DNA of 64,000 nt. It comes from Panacagrimonas sp965216805 (GTDB lineage: Bacteria; Pseudomonadota; Gammaproteobacteria; Nevskiales; Nevskiaceae). Positions 1 to 8,680 of this stretch are shown here, one piece after another. Position 1 is the first letter of the stretch. Every line of letters begins with the position of its first letter. The stretch is from the NCBI RefSeq assembly GCF_965216805.1, contig NZ_CBDCGN010000002.1, positions 682,001 through 746,000 of the forward strand. The letters run 5' to 3'. The position numbers and the translations under genes were made by a program. The notes beneath the pieces were generated by a model. It searched no databases. It saw only the letters and a list, made by a program, of their open reading frames with translations, and was not told the DNA's origin.

Positions 1-1
1 A

Positions 2-34
2 CGCAAGACCCTGGAGGAATTCGCCCGTGGCTGA
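2..34 (+). CDS. C-terminal end of an upstream phage gene (partial)
   Basis: The frame that is open at the left edge reads RKTLEEFARG and stops at TGA 32-34. It overlaps the GTG of the tape-measure gene by 8 bases. Such overlaps are common between phage tail assembly genes and the tape-measure gene that follows, so this may be the end of a tail assembly chaperone. Only ten residues are visible, so the family cannot be assigned. Confidence 0.3.
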   Translation, partial: RKTLEEFARG

Positions 35-1013
35 TCGTGTCGTAGCACTCAAGATCACGGCGGACTCGAAAGAGGCCAGCCGCGCCGGCCAGTCGCTGGT
101 CAATACGTTCTCGAAAGTCGCGCAGGACGTAAGCCGCGACATCGCGCGTATCAACAAGCTAGGCGGCCTGCGCGAAAGCGCCGTATCCGCTGGCGCGCAG
201 CTTGATCGCCTACGCACGAAGATGCGCGACGTGGCTGGTTCAATCGTCAGCGCCAATCAGGCCGGCGGCCAGCTAGCGACGCTGCGCCAGTTGCTGACAC
301 TCCGCGAGAAGATCGCGGCCGCCGAACAGAAAGCCGCAGCTTCGCGGTTCGTACCCGCGGCCGGTGGATCGGACGTGCTGTCGGCGGCGCCGACCAGACG
401 CCAAGCCGCAGAGCTGCAGAAACTCACCACGGCCGCGCAGAAATCCGAAGCGAGCCTGGCAGCGCTCGCGGCCCGGGAGCGTGAGCTATCAGCCACGCTG
501 CGCGATGCGGGCGTCGACTTGGGCAATGTCAACGCAGAGCAGCAGCGCTTGGCCATGGGCGCCGCGCAGATTCGCCCGCTGTCTGGCGCCTACAAGGAAC
601 TGACCTCACAAGTACGCGGCGCAGAGAGCGCATTGCGTAGTAGCGTTACCCAAGCCGGACGCCTGCAGGCCGCTTTGCGTGCCGACGGCGTGTCTACTGC
701 ACCCGGTGCCGCCGCGAGCCTGACAGCCGTCAGCAGGGCGACCGCTGCGGCCCGTGCGCAGTCAGCCGCGCAGGCGCAGGCCTTGTTCTCGGGTATCGCC
801 GAAGCGGCGCGCGCTCAGGCATCCGCGCCGGGCGCCTTGGGCGTGCGGTCATTCCGCGAGATACAAGGCGAGATCGCGACCGTTCGGCAAGCGCTGGCGG
901 TCTATCGCCGACTACGCGCCGAAGGTGCCATAACCTTCAACGAAATGGCCGGGGCGTCGTCCGCAGCCCGCGCCCGGATCAGCGCACTGAAAGCCGAACT
1001 AGGGATTCTCTGA
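27..1013 (+). pseudogene. Phage tail tape measure protein, 5' fragment (cut by IS element)
   Basis: This is the first 325 codons of a prophage tape-measure gene, followed by three codons and a stop supplied by the left end of the IS. The start is GTG 27, with GGAGGA at 13-18 as a well-spaced ribosome binding site. The protein is Ala/Arg/Gln-rich and helical, with long heptad-like stretches, as expected for the rod that sets tail length. Removing the IS and one copy of its target duplication (1167 bp, 389 codons) joins this frame exactly to the 3' fragment at 2170. The original protein would be 1170 residues. The assignment comes mainly from the 3' part. Confidence 0.75.
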
Positions 1014-1020
1014 TTTACCT
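1003..1020 (+). repeat. IS left terminal inverted repeat
   Basis: GGATTCTCTGATTTACCT, the exact reverse complement of 2148-2165. The sequences diverge immediately inside this 18-bp arm. Confidence 0.92.
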
Positions 1021-1067
1021 CTCGAAGTTGCACGCTGTTTGCGTTTCAATCTGGAACGGACAGACGG

Positions 1068-2039
1068 ATGACTTTGATGAAGCAACAGAGCCTGGGCAGT
1101 GGATTTGAGAAGTACGCGCGCACGACCAAGCGGGCGCGCTTCCTGGAGCAGATGGACTCGGTGATGCCGTGGTCCTCGCTGTGCGAGGTGATCGAGCCGT
1201 ATTACTTCAAGGATACCGGCAGCGGCGGACGGCCACCGATAGCACTGGAGCGGATGCTGCGGATCTACTTTCTGCAGCAGTGGTTCGATCTGTCGGACCC
1301 GGCGGCCGAGGAGGCCTTGTACGACTCGGCGTCGATGCGCCGTTTTGCGGGGATTGACCTGGGCCTGGAGGCGCCGCCGGACGAAACCACGATCTGCAAG
1401 TTCCGCCACCTGCTGGAGCGCAACACCCTGGGCAAGCCGCTGTTTGACCAGGTCCAGCGCTACCTTCAGGAGCAGGGCTTCAAGATCAGCAAAGGGACGA
1501 TCGTGGATGCCACGATCATTGGCGCGCCGAGTTCGACCAAGAATCAGCAACAGCAGCGCGATCCCGAGATGCACCAGACCAAGAAAGGCAACCAGTGGTA
1601 CTTCGGCATGAAGGCGCACGTGGGTGTCGACAGCCGGACCCGGCTGATTCATTCGGTACAAGCCACGGCGGCGAACGTGGCCGACTGCCGGGTATTGCCG
1701 GAACTGCTGCACGGCCAGGAGACGCGGGTGTGGGGTGATCAGGCGTATCGCGGTCAGGGCAGCGTCATTCGTGAGAAGGCCCCGCAGGCGCTGGATTTCA
1801 CCAACCGGCGCTACCGTCTCAAGGGCGTCATCGACGAATCAGAGCGGGCGAAGAACCGGACCAAGTCCAAGGTGCGCGCCAAGGTCGAGCACGTCTTTGC
1901 GGTGATCAAGCTGCGCTTCGGTTTTACCAAGGTCCGCTACCGCGGTCTGGCGAAGAACCTGCACCGGCTGCAGGTGACCTGCGCGCTGGCCAACCTGTAC
2001 CTGGCGCGCGCTCAATTGATGAAGCTGCAGCAGGCGTAA
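1068..2039 (+). CDS. IS5-family DDE transposase
   Basis: The 323-residue transposase catalyses cut-and-paste movement of the surrounding element. The N-terminal third carries the IS5-type DUF772-like region (GRPPIALERMLRIYFLQQW). The RNase-H-like catalytic core follows, with acidic residues D147 (IVDATI), D224 (WGDQAYRG) and E274 (KVEHVFAVIK) in the usual order. Length is normal for the family and no frameshift is present. The start is ATG 1068; ATG 1077 is possible. It is the only gene of the element. Confidence 0.95.
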   Translation: MTLMKQQSLGSGFEKYARTTKRARFLEQMDSVMPWSSLCEVIEPYYFKDTGSGGRPPIALERMLRIYFLQQWFDLSDPAAEEALYDSASMRRFAGIDLGLEAPPDETTICKFRHLLERNTLGKPLFDQVQRYLQEQGFKISKGTIVDATIIGAPSSTKNQQQQRDPEMHQTKKGNQWYFGMKAHVGVDSRTRLIHSVQATAANVADCRVLPELLHGQETRVWGDQAYRGQGSVIREKAPQALDFTNRRYRLKGVIDESERAKNRTKSKVRAKVEHVFAVIKLRFGFTKVRYRGLAKNLHRLQVTCALANLYLARAQLMKLQQA

Positions 2040-2147
2040 TCCGCCTGCTGCACAGCGATTGAGGCCGAAAGGCCAAGAAACGAGGCATCCGAGGCGATCC
2101 AAGCACCCATAATTCGGATTTCTTATCGGCTTGGGGCGCCAGTCACC

Positions 2148-2165
2148 AGGTAAATCAGAGAATCC
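2148..2165 (+). repeat. IS right terminal inverted repeat
   Basis: AGGTAAATCAGAGAATCC, the exact reverse complement of the left end at 1003-1020. It is followed directly by the second CTAG target copy at 2166-2169. Confidence 0.92.
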
Positions 2166-2174
2166 CTAGGCGGC

Positions 2175-4706
2175 GTGCTGACGCGGCTGAATTCGATCAG
2201 GGCGGCCGCTGGTGGCTTGGGCGGCATGGGCGCTGGCATCACGGGCGGAATTGGACTGCCGGGGCTGGCGGGTGGTGCCGTGGCCGCCTACGCGGGCGCC
2301 GACTTTCTCCGCGGCTCAGTGGATACCGCGCTGCAGTTCGAAGCGATCGAGCGCGCACTAAAAGCCGTCACCGGATCGTCCACCGGTGCCGAGGAAGCCT
2401 TGCGCTTCATCCGCGCCGAAGCCGAGCGCTTGGGCTTGCCGCTGCTGACATCCGCCGACGGGTTCAAGCGCCTGGCCGCATCCGCCAAGGACAGCGGGAC
2501 GGATTTTCAGACGGTCAAGAACCTTTACACCGCGCTGTCTGAGTCGGCCGCGGCGCTGGCGCTCGATCAGAACCAATTGCAGCGCATTTTCCTGGCCTTC
2601 GGACAGATGATGTCCAAGGGCAAGGTGCAAGCCGAAGAACTGCGCGGTCAGTTGGGCGAATCGCTACCCGGCGCGTTCTCCCTGGCGGCGAAAGCCATGG
2701 ACGTGACGACTGGCGAACTGGACAAGATGTTGGAGCGCGGCGAGCTGACCGCAGAGATGCTCATCACGCGCTTGATTCCGGTACTACGGCAAGAGTTCGG
2801 CGCCGCGGCAAGCGAGGCCACCGGCAGCGCGCTGGCGAGCTTCAACCGCCTGCAGACGGCGCTGACGGAATTGAAATTGGAATTCGCGGAGTCCGGTCTA
2901 CTCGACGACCTGTCGGATTCGGCCGGCCTGCTGACGGAGAAATTCAAGGACCCGGAGTTCGTCAATTCAATTCGCACGCTGGGTCAGACCGTGGGGAGCC
3001 TGGCGGCATTCATGGCAGAGCACGGCGGCACCCTGTTGCGCATCGTGGTTGGCCTGCAGACGGCGAAGCTCGGGGCCGGCATCGGGACCGCACTAGGCGC
3101 ACTCGGTGGCCCCGGTGGCGCGGTGATAGGCCGGGTGGCGGGTGCGGCCATCGGGGGTATCGGTGGATACGCGGCGGCTGGCCAGTTCGGCAGCGGCGAC
3201 GGCGACACTGGCGAGCGTGCGATGCCGCCGCGCGAACGCATCGCCCTACTGCAGCAGGAAGCCGCAAAGCTCGCTGAACATTTCGCGTACCTCAAAGCCA
3301 TAGGGCAAGAGCAAACCGTTTACGGGCAACAGGCCTTGGCCGGCATCAAGCAGCGCGCCGACGAAATGCGCAAGCTACTCGGCATCCGCGAAGAACTGGA
3401 CGCGCCAACGAAACCGGGCGCGGCCAGTGGCAGCGGCAGCGAGACCGGCGCGCAAGCCGCGATCAAGCATCAGCAGGACGCAGCGGCGCACTTCGCGCAG
3501 ATGGTCGACGCTGAAGACCAGCGGCTGCGCGAGCAAGCCGAATTGCGCAGACGCCTGCACCTGGACAACCTGCGCGCCGAACAGGGCGACTCCGCGGCCG
3601 CGCTGGCCGAACTGCGCGACGAATACGACGCCCATATCGCCAAGCTCGGAGACAGTGCCGACGGCGCCGACCTAGTCAACCGATGGTTCGACCGCAGCGA
3701 GGCGGCCATTGCGCTGGCCGACATCCGCAGCAATGCCGAGCGCGAACTACAGGCGATCCAAGACCGCATCGCGGCCCGTGATCGCCGCAGCGAGTTTGCC
3801 GACCCGGCAGAACGGCGCCGACTGCAGGACGCCAACGCCCTGGACGCCATGGCGTCGTCCGGCATCATCGGCGCGGCATCGGCGCAGGGTGCGCCCTTCG
3901 GCGGGAGCAACGACGCAGCTTTTGGCGACTTCATACGGCGCAGCGGTGCCGCGGTGGACGACCTGGCGCGGTCAATCGAGCGGGCGACCGAAGGGCCGAT
4001 GGATCAGATGTTCAGGGCCTGGCGGGATGGCACGCTGCAGATGGAACAGGCCGGCGCGCGCTGGGTTGAAGCGACTGTCGGCGGGATTGCGCAGATGGCC
4101 ACGAAAGGGAAATTCGACTTTCGCAGCCTGGCCGACGCGATTATCGAAGACATCATCCGCGTGCAACTGCAGTCAATAGCCGCAAACCTGGCCGGTGGCG
4201 CAGCGGGGCAATTCATCGGCGGCCTGTTCGGGGGGCGCGCTGGCGCGGTCGACTTCGCCAACCAAGACCCGTTCGGGCCGGTGCAGTACAAGGCCGCTGG
4301 CGGGTATATCGCCGGCCCCGGTGGTCCGACCAGCGATTCAATCCTGGCGCGGCTGTCCAATGGTGAGTTCGTCATCAATGCCAAGGCGGTAAAGGCGTTC
4401 GGGCGCGACACCTTCGAGGCCTTGAACAAGGGGTTTACGCCGGGCGGCAGCGGCGCGCCGAAGTTCTCAAGCGGTGGCTATGTCGGCGGCGGGAGCGGCA
4501 CGCGCACGACCTCAGCCGGGACCGTGGTTCAGATCATCAACCAATCCGGCGGACCGGTGCGGGAGGAAAGCCGACGCGCACCCGATGGGACAGAGCTGCG
4601 GCGCATCGTGATCGGTGCGGTACGCGAAGACGTGGCGCAGAACGGCCCGCTAAGTCGCACCCTGCAAAGGGCCTACGGGTTGCACAACAAGCCCGGGGTC
4701 CGCTGA
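2175..4706 (+). pseudogene. Phage tail tape measure protein, 3' fragment
   Basis: This open frame of 843 codons continues the gene interrupted at 1002. Its N-terminal part (roughly residues 30-200 of this fragment) matches the tape-measure N-terminal domain, with the stretch FEAIERALKAVTGS and the LPLLTSADGFKRLAASAKDSG region. A Gly/Ala-rich hydrophobic segment follows at about 285-340, then a long charged coiled-coil region. The C-terminal GGYIAGPGGPTSD...SNGEFVINAKAV block is typical of lambda-H-like tape measures. The first available start after the IS is GTG 2175 with no clear ribosome binding site, so a functional protein is doubtful. Tail-tip genes that normally follow are missing. Confidence 0.85.
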
Positions 4707-4833
4707 CAGTTCATGTAGCCCTGGCTTGCGCCGGGAGGGGATAAGGCGTGAGTGCCCCGATGGGATAAAACCACGTCAGCAGCGGGCTTGCCCAAAAACA
4801 GTTTTTTCTCCGGGGGGCTGACACTGTGCAACG

Positions 4834-4860
4834 CGGGGCGGGTCATTCCGCCCCGTTTTT
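4834..4860 (+). terminator. Rho-independent terminator
   Basis: A perfect 8-bp stem (CGGGGCGG at 4834-4841 with CCGCCCCG at 4848-4855) closes a 6-base loop and runs into TTTTT. It lies 128 bases after the tape-measure stop and probably ends the remaining phage late transcript. Confidence 0.75.
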
Positions 4861-4930
4861 GCGTTTGAGCGCTGCTGATTCGAGCGGGGGGACTATGACT
4901 CGATGGGGACAGTAAACACCCGGCAAACGG

Positions 4931-5353
4931 TCAGTTCAAGTCTGCCCGAGGTTCTTCTTTTGCCCGATTCTTGCCCATATAAAAACCGCCGTATCCTGCC
5001 AGCAGCGTGACGCCTAGGTGGCTGGCAATCTGCTTAGCTAGATCAACGTGGCCCATAACGATCAGCGTGAGGAACACCGCGATACTCGCCGCCACAGCTA
5101 GGACCCAACGCAGAGTTCCCCACTTGATTAAATCTAGCTCGTGGGTCCTTCCCGCAGTAGCATCCTCTTGCTGGGCTGCAATCGACTGCTTCGCTATCTC
5201 AAAGCTGTATTCGTCCTGTTTGGCCCCGCGGTTGAGTTCGCTGGAACGCAAGTCCATCTCTCGACCTTGAACGTCGAGAAACTTTTCGACCAGCGCGTCC
5301 CGGTTCTCCCTCCTAGCGGGAGTCCGGCCTTCAGCGCCGCTGCTGTCGGACAA
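4931..5353 (-). CDS. Hypothetical two-TM membrane protein at the prophage edge
   Basis: This is a 140-residue protein of unknown family. Residues 1-75 are polar and charged. Residues 81-100 (LRWVLAVAASIAVFLTLIVM) and about 109-126 form two hydrophobic segments, followed by a basic tail (GKNRAKEEP). The start is TTG 5353, supported by GAGGT eight bases upstream. The start lies inside the 3' end of the preceding gene (23-base overlap), which suggests translational coupling. It faces the tape-measure gene and may be phage or satellite cargo. No function can be inferred. Confidence 0.6.
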   Translation of the reverse strand: MSDSSGAEGRTPARRENRDALVEKFLDVQGREMDLRSSELNRGAKQDEYSFEIAKQSIAAQQEDATAGRTHELDLIKWGTLRWVLAVAASIAVFLTLIVMGHVDLAKQIASHLGVTLLAGYGGFYMGKNRAKEEPRADLN

Positions 5354-5555
5354 TGGGTGCTACCTCAAAAAGACGCCGATGACCGCGCAGCACGAATGTG
5401 CCAAAGCCCTTCTGGCCAAACCTGGGCGGCTGGAATAGAGCACCGCGGACGCTCATGGCATCCTCGGAGTGTCGCCGCATGTATTCGGAAGGGCTGATGG
5501 TTTCTTCATCAGACGGGAAGGCGTCCAGTACGACGCCGTAGCTGGATTCGCTCAT
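5331..5555 (-). CDS. Hypothetical small protein
   Basis: This is a 74-residue soluble protein (begins MSESSYGVVLDAF, ends in a basic stretch) of no recognised family. ATG 5555 is preferred over ATG 5573 because GAGG sits five bases before it. The 3' end overlaps the start of the two-TM protein gene, so the two form a small two-gene unit transcribed toward the prophage. It lies between phage genes and the tRNA pair, so it may mark the end of the integrated element. Confidence 0.5.
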   Translation of the reverse strand: MSESSYGVVLDAFPSDEETISPSEYMRRHSEDAMSVRGALFQPPRFGQKGFGTFVLRGHRRLFEVAPIVRQQRR

Positions 5556-5919
5556 ATCAACCTCGCAGATCATGGATGGAACGCTTTGGGGAGCGCGACT
5601 TATCCAAGTCCTCCGAAGTCTTCGACCTTGTGCTTTGCCATTTGTTTTATCCCCTATGGATAAGTGAGTTCAACGGTTTACAGCGCATGATGGTCCTCAT
5701 GCAGTTCCGATTATCAGGGCGACTAATCCCGCGTACAAGACCGCGGCGACACCTAAATGACGCCGCACGGCGGCTCGCGGGCGTCACAGTTTCGTCGCGA
5801 GGCGGCCGCTATCGCCTCGTGCGTGCTGTAGGGAGACGCTGCCGGCACGACATATTCCGGAGAAACTCCGGAAGTATTGGCTTCGAGGAGCGGAGAGTTT
5901 TCTAACTCTCTGAAAAATA
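5556..5919. other. Gene-free stretch between prophage edge and tRNA-Glu
   Basis: No convincing gene lies here. Base composition is less GC-biased than the neighbours. Two hairpins lie just beyond the 3' end of tRNA-Glu: TTCCGGAG (5855-5862) with CTCCGGAA (5866-5873) around an AAA loop, and GAGAGTT (5893-5899) with AACTCTC (5904-5910). Neither has a clear U-tract on the tRNA strand, so they may be RNA-processing or junction structures. Because integrated elements commonly sit at tRNA 3' ends, an attachment site may lie near 5919. No direct repeat of it is visible in the window. Confidence 0.45.
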
Positions 5920-5995
5920 TGGCGTTCCCACGGGGATTCGAACCCCGGTCGCCTCCGTGAAAGGGAGGTGTCCTAGGCCTCTAGACGATGGGAAC
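5920..5995 (-). tRNA. tRNA-Glu (UUC)
   Basis: The complementary strand gives a 76-base cloverleaf. It has acceptor GTTCCCA paired with TGGGAAC, an encoded CCA, anticodon loop CTTTCAC (anticodon TTC) and T-loop GGTTCGAATCC. It lies 75 bases downstream of tRNA-Ala on the same strand and is probably co-transcribed. The prophage remnant lies on its 3' side. Confidence 0.97.
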
Positions 5996-6070
5996 GAGGC
6001 GAACTCTCAACACTGCGCAGAAGCGTTCTGCGCGTGCCGGACGCCGTAGGATCGGCATCTCGGTAAACTT

Positions 6071-6146
<76 letters not shown>

Positions 6147-6230
6147 TCGAAAGGCCGCGCAGTATAGCCAAGCGCTTTTCGCCTCACAACGGGCAGTGGC
6201 GAAATTTTCCTGCACTTTCCGATGTGGCGA

Positions 6231-7034
6231 TCAGGGCGTCGTCGGACGGGTCCCCGAGGACTGCGGAACGATCCAGGCGCTGGCATCGCCAGGTCGCCAC
6301 AGCAATTCGACGGCGATGCCGTATACCGATTCGATGTGCGGTGCGGTCAGCACGTCGGCCACTGCGCCGAAATGCGCCGGTTTCCCGTTGGCCAGCATCA
6401 GCACGGTATCGGCGTAGCGCATGGCCAGATTCAGATCGTGTACCACCATCACCACGCCGACATTCTGCTGCGCGAGTCTTCGCACGGCGCCGAGCACCTC
6501 ATGCTGGTGCGCCAGATCCAGACTGGCGGTCGGTTCGTCCAGCAATAGCAGGCGTGCGCCTGCGATCAGCGGGTTCCAGATCTGCGCCACCACCCGAGCC
6601 AGCTGGACCCGAGCGCGTTCGCCGGCAGAGAGCTGGGTATAGATGCGATGGCGCAAGTTGGCGATGCCGGCAAGTTCCAGGGCTGCGCTGATCGCGGTAA
6701 CCGTCGCGGCCGGCGCGTCGCCTGTCCATGGCATGCGCCCCAAGGCGACGACTTGTTCGACCCCGAAGCCGAAGCGCAGCGATTCGGTCTGGGGCAAGAC
6801 CGCACGGGTCCTGGCCAGTTCGCGCGCAGGCCATTGCGACATCGGTCTGCCGAATAGCAGAACCTGGCCACCGCACGGCTGAATTTCCCCGGACAGGACT
6901 TTCAGCAAGGTGCTCTTGCCGGCGCCGTTGGGGCCCAGCACTGCCAGCACCTGGCCCGGTTGAAGTTGAAGATCCACGCTGGTCAGAACGGACCGGGCGC
7001 CCAGCATCACGCTTACGTCGCTGGCGAGCAGCAT
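6231..7034 (-). CDS. hmuV: Hemin ABC transporter ATP-binding protein HmuV
   Basis: The 267-residue cytoplasmic ATPase would power import of hemin or another iron chelate through HmuU. Visible motifs are Walker A GPNGAGKST (34-42), the ABC signature LSAGE (135-139) and Walker B LLLLDEP (162-168), followed by the H-loop region VVHDLN. The start is ATG 7034, sharing one base with the stop of hmuU (TGATG), so the two are coupled. The same frame stays open far upstream but only as a shadow of hmuU. Substrate is inferred from the neighbouring hemP; siderophore transport is the alternative. Confidence 0.9.
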   Translation of the reverse strand: MLLASDVSVMLGARSVLTSVDLQLQPGQVLAVLGPNGAGKSTLLKVLSGEIQPCGGQVLLFGRPMSQWPARELARTRAVLPQTESLRFGFGVEQVVALGRMPWTGDAPAATVTAISAALELAGIANLRHRIYTQLSAGERARVQLARVVAQIWNPLIAGARLLLLDEPTASLDLAHQHEVLGAVRRLAQQNVGVVMVVHDLNLAMRYADTVLMLANGKPAHFGAVADVLTAPHIESVYGIAVELLWRPGDASAWIVPQSSGTRPTTP

Positions 7035-8077
7035 CACCAGGCCTCTATGCGGCCGCGCAGGCGGACCAGCAGGGCCAGGAAGAACGGCCCGCCGATCAAG
7101 GCGGTGAGTATGCCGACCGGGATCTCCGCCGGACTCAATACCGTTCGGGAGGCCAGGTCGGCGAGTACCAGCAGGGTGGCGCCGCCGAAGGCGGAGGCGG
7201 GCAGAATCAAGCGGTGATCCGGGCCCAGCAGCAGTCTCAGCAGGTGCGGAACGATCAAGCCCACGAAGCCGATGAGACCGGCCAGCGCCACGCACAGCGC
7301 CACGGCGAGCACGACCAGGAGCAGTATCCGGCGTTTGAAATTTTCCACCTCCACGCCGAGGTGGCCGGCCTCGGATTCGCCGAGCAGCAGGGCATTGAGT
7401 GCCGGGGCCTCGCGCGGTAGCCACAGCACGATCGCCAGCAGGATGGGTCCGCAGATCACCAGTTCGGTCCAGCCCGCCTTGCCCAGTGAGCCGAACAACC
7501 AGAACCAGGCGTTGCGCAGCGCCGCCTCGTCCGCCCAAAGAACGAGCAGACCGATCCCGGCCCCGGCCACCGCATTGATCGCCAGCCCGGCCAGCAGCAG
7601 GGTCGCGGTGCGGGTTTCTCCGCGTTCGGAGGCCAAGCGTGCGGCGAGCCACGCGGCCAGTAGCCCGCCGCAAAACGCAGCAACGGGAACGGCGTAGGGA
7701 ACGACGACTGCGGGCAGGGTCAGCATCGCGCCGGCAACCATCATCGTGACCGCGGCGAGCGCGCTGCCGCTGGCGACACCGACCAGGCCGGGGTCGGCGA
7801 GGGGGTTGCGAAACAGGCCCTGCATAGCGGCGCCGGCGGTGGCGAGTGCCGCCCCCACGATCAGCGCGAGCAAAGCCCGGGGAGCGCGCAAGTCCCAGAC
7901 CAGGCTGGCCGTCAGGCTGTCTTGGTCGTCGCGCCAAGGCAGTAACAGGGCGCGAAATACGTCGACGACTTGCAGCGGGATCGGCCCGAATACGAGCGCG
8001 ATCAGCGCCGCGCTCAAAGCGGCCAGCGCGAGCGCAAGCAGGATGGTGGTGTTGCGGGTGAGCAGGGGCGACGGCAT
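7034..8077 (-). CDS. hmuU: Hemin/iron-chelate ABC transporter permease (FecCD family)
   Basis: The 347-residue inner-membrane permease has about ten hydrophobic segments. It carries the family hallmarks RAPRALLALIVGAALATAGAAMQG near residues 65-90 and GLIVPHLLR in the second half. It forms the translocation channel with HmuV. It sits 62 bases after hemP and overlaps hmuV by one base, so the three form one operon. No periplasmic binding protein gene (hmuT), outer-membrane receptor or heme-handling hmuS is adjacent, which is unusual for a hemin locus. Confidence 0.9.
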   Translation of the reverse strand: MPSPLLTRNTTILLALALAALSAALIALVFGPIPLQVVDVFRALLLPWRDDQDSLTASLVWDLRAPRALLALIVGAALATAGAAMQGLFRNPLADPGLVGVASGSALAAVTMMVAGAMLTLPAVVVPYAVPVAAFCGGLLAAWLAARLASERGETRTATLLLAGLAINAVAGAGIGLLVLWADEAALRNAWFWLFGSLGKAGWTELVICGPILLAIVLWLPREAPALNALLLGESEAGHLGVEVENFKRRILLLVVLAVALCVALAGLIGFVGLIVPHLLRLLLGPDHRLILPASAFGGATLLVLADLASRTVLSPAEIPVGILTALIGGPFFLALLVRLRGRIEAW

Positions 8078-8139
8078 CCGGTCATTGTGCCGTCAGGCGT
8101 CCGCCGGCTGCAGGCCGGACGGACCGGAACATCGCAGTG

Positions 8140-8316
8140 CTACTTGTTGAGGATGAGCTTGTCGTTGCGGGTCAGGCGCAGCCGGTATTCCTGTCCGTGG
8201 TGCTCGATGATGAGTTCGTGAGAGTCGCGGAACAGATCCTCGCTGCGCAGGCGCGGCTGTTGCACGCGCATCGGTGCGACTTTGGGACGGACCAGGCACA
8301 GGGTGGCGGTTTGCAT
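8140..8316 (-). CDS. hemP: Hemin uptake protein HemP
   Basis: The 58-residue protein ends with the HemP family core: DLFRDSHELIIEH, then YRLRLTRNDKLILNK. Members occur at the head of hemin-uptake operons and in some bacteria activate hemin receptor expression. ATG 8316 is chosen over ATG 8328 because GGAG lies six bases before it. The gene leads the hmuUV operon and lies just downstream of a Fur-box-like palindrome, so iron repression is likely. Confidence 0.88.
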   Translation of the reverse strand: MQTATLCLVRPKVAPMRVQQPRLRSEDLFRDSHELIIEHHGQEYRLRLTRNDKLILNK

Positions 8317-8361
8317 CGGAATCTCCATCAGGGGCGGACGATTAGATGCAGATGTTAATTA

Positions 8362-8392
8362 TTAGCAAATGAGAGTCAAGTGCATTTGAGTC
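8362..8392 (-). promoter_or_regulatory. Fur-box-like palindrome upstream of hemP
   Basis: An interrupted palindrome, CAAATG (8366-8371) and CATTTG (8383-8388), lies in an AT-rich patch about 50 bases before the hemP start. It resembles gammaproteobacterial Fur operators (GCAAATGAGA... type). Iron-responsive control of hemP-hmuU-hmuV is inferred from this similarity and the gene content. Confidence 0.55.
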
Positions 8393-8486
8393 TTGGAGGT
8401 GGTCGGTCGCAGGCGGATCTCCTGACCGGAGACTGCAGACGGCGCGGCGAATGGCTGCTGATATACTCCGCGGCCCGTTGCCCTTC

Positions 8487-8571
8487 GCGAAAGTGGCGGA
8501 ATTGGTAGACGCCCGGGATTTAGGTTCCCGTGCCGCAAGGCGTGCGAGTTCGAGTCTCGCCTTTCGCACCA
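8487..8571 (+). tRNA. tRNA-Leu (UAG)
   Basis: An 85-base class II tRNA with acceptor GCGAAAG/CTTTCGC, anticodon loop TTTAGGT (anticodon TAG), a long variable arm (GTGCCGCAAGGCGT), T-loop GTTCGAGTC and an encoded CCA. It lies 109 bases upstream of tig. Confidence 0.97.
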
Positions 8572-8680
8572 GCGCCGCCTGGCCCAGGGAGCAACAGATT
8601 CATCTTCTTCGACAGTTCACGACGCGGATGCCCGGCTGTCCGGACAACCGACGGCGCATCGCCAACGAGACACAGATTTC

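Larger units (their letters stand above)
1003..2165 (+). mobile_element. IS5-family insertion sequence, complete, 1163 bp
   Basis: The element is bounded by perfect 18-bp terminal inverted repeats (1003-1020 and 2148-2165). It is flanked by a 4-bp direct repeat CTAG (999-1002 and 2166-2169), which fits the YTAR target preference of the IS5 subgroup. It carries one intact transposase gene in the same orientation as the host tape-measure gene. Intact ends, intact target duplication and an uninterrupted transposase suggest a recent and possibly still mobile insertion. Confidence 0.93.

Noticed and set aside
5576..5905. 109-codon plus-strand frame before tRNA-Glu
   Set aside because: No ribosome binding site, no family features, Arg-rich frame; the region is better described as intergenic.
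5855..5910. Hairpins downstream of tRNA-Glu considered as Rho-independent terminators
   Set aside because: Neither stem is followed by a U-tract on the tRNA strand; kept only as structures within the gene-free stretch.
7035..7937. Upstream extension of the hmuV frame to 568 codons
   Set aside because: The extension lies wholly within hmuU and has shadow-like composition. The ATG at 7034 overlapping the hmuU stop gives a normal HmuV.
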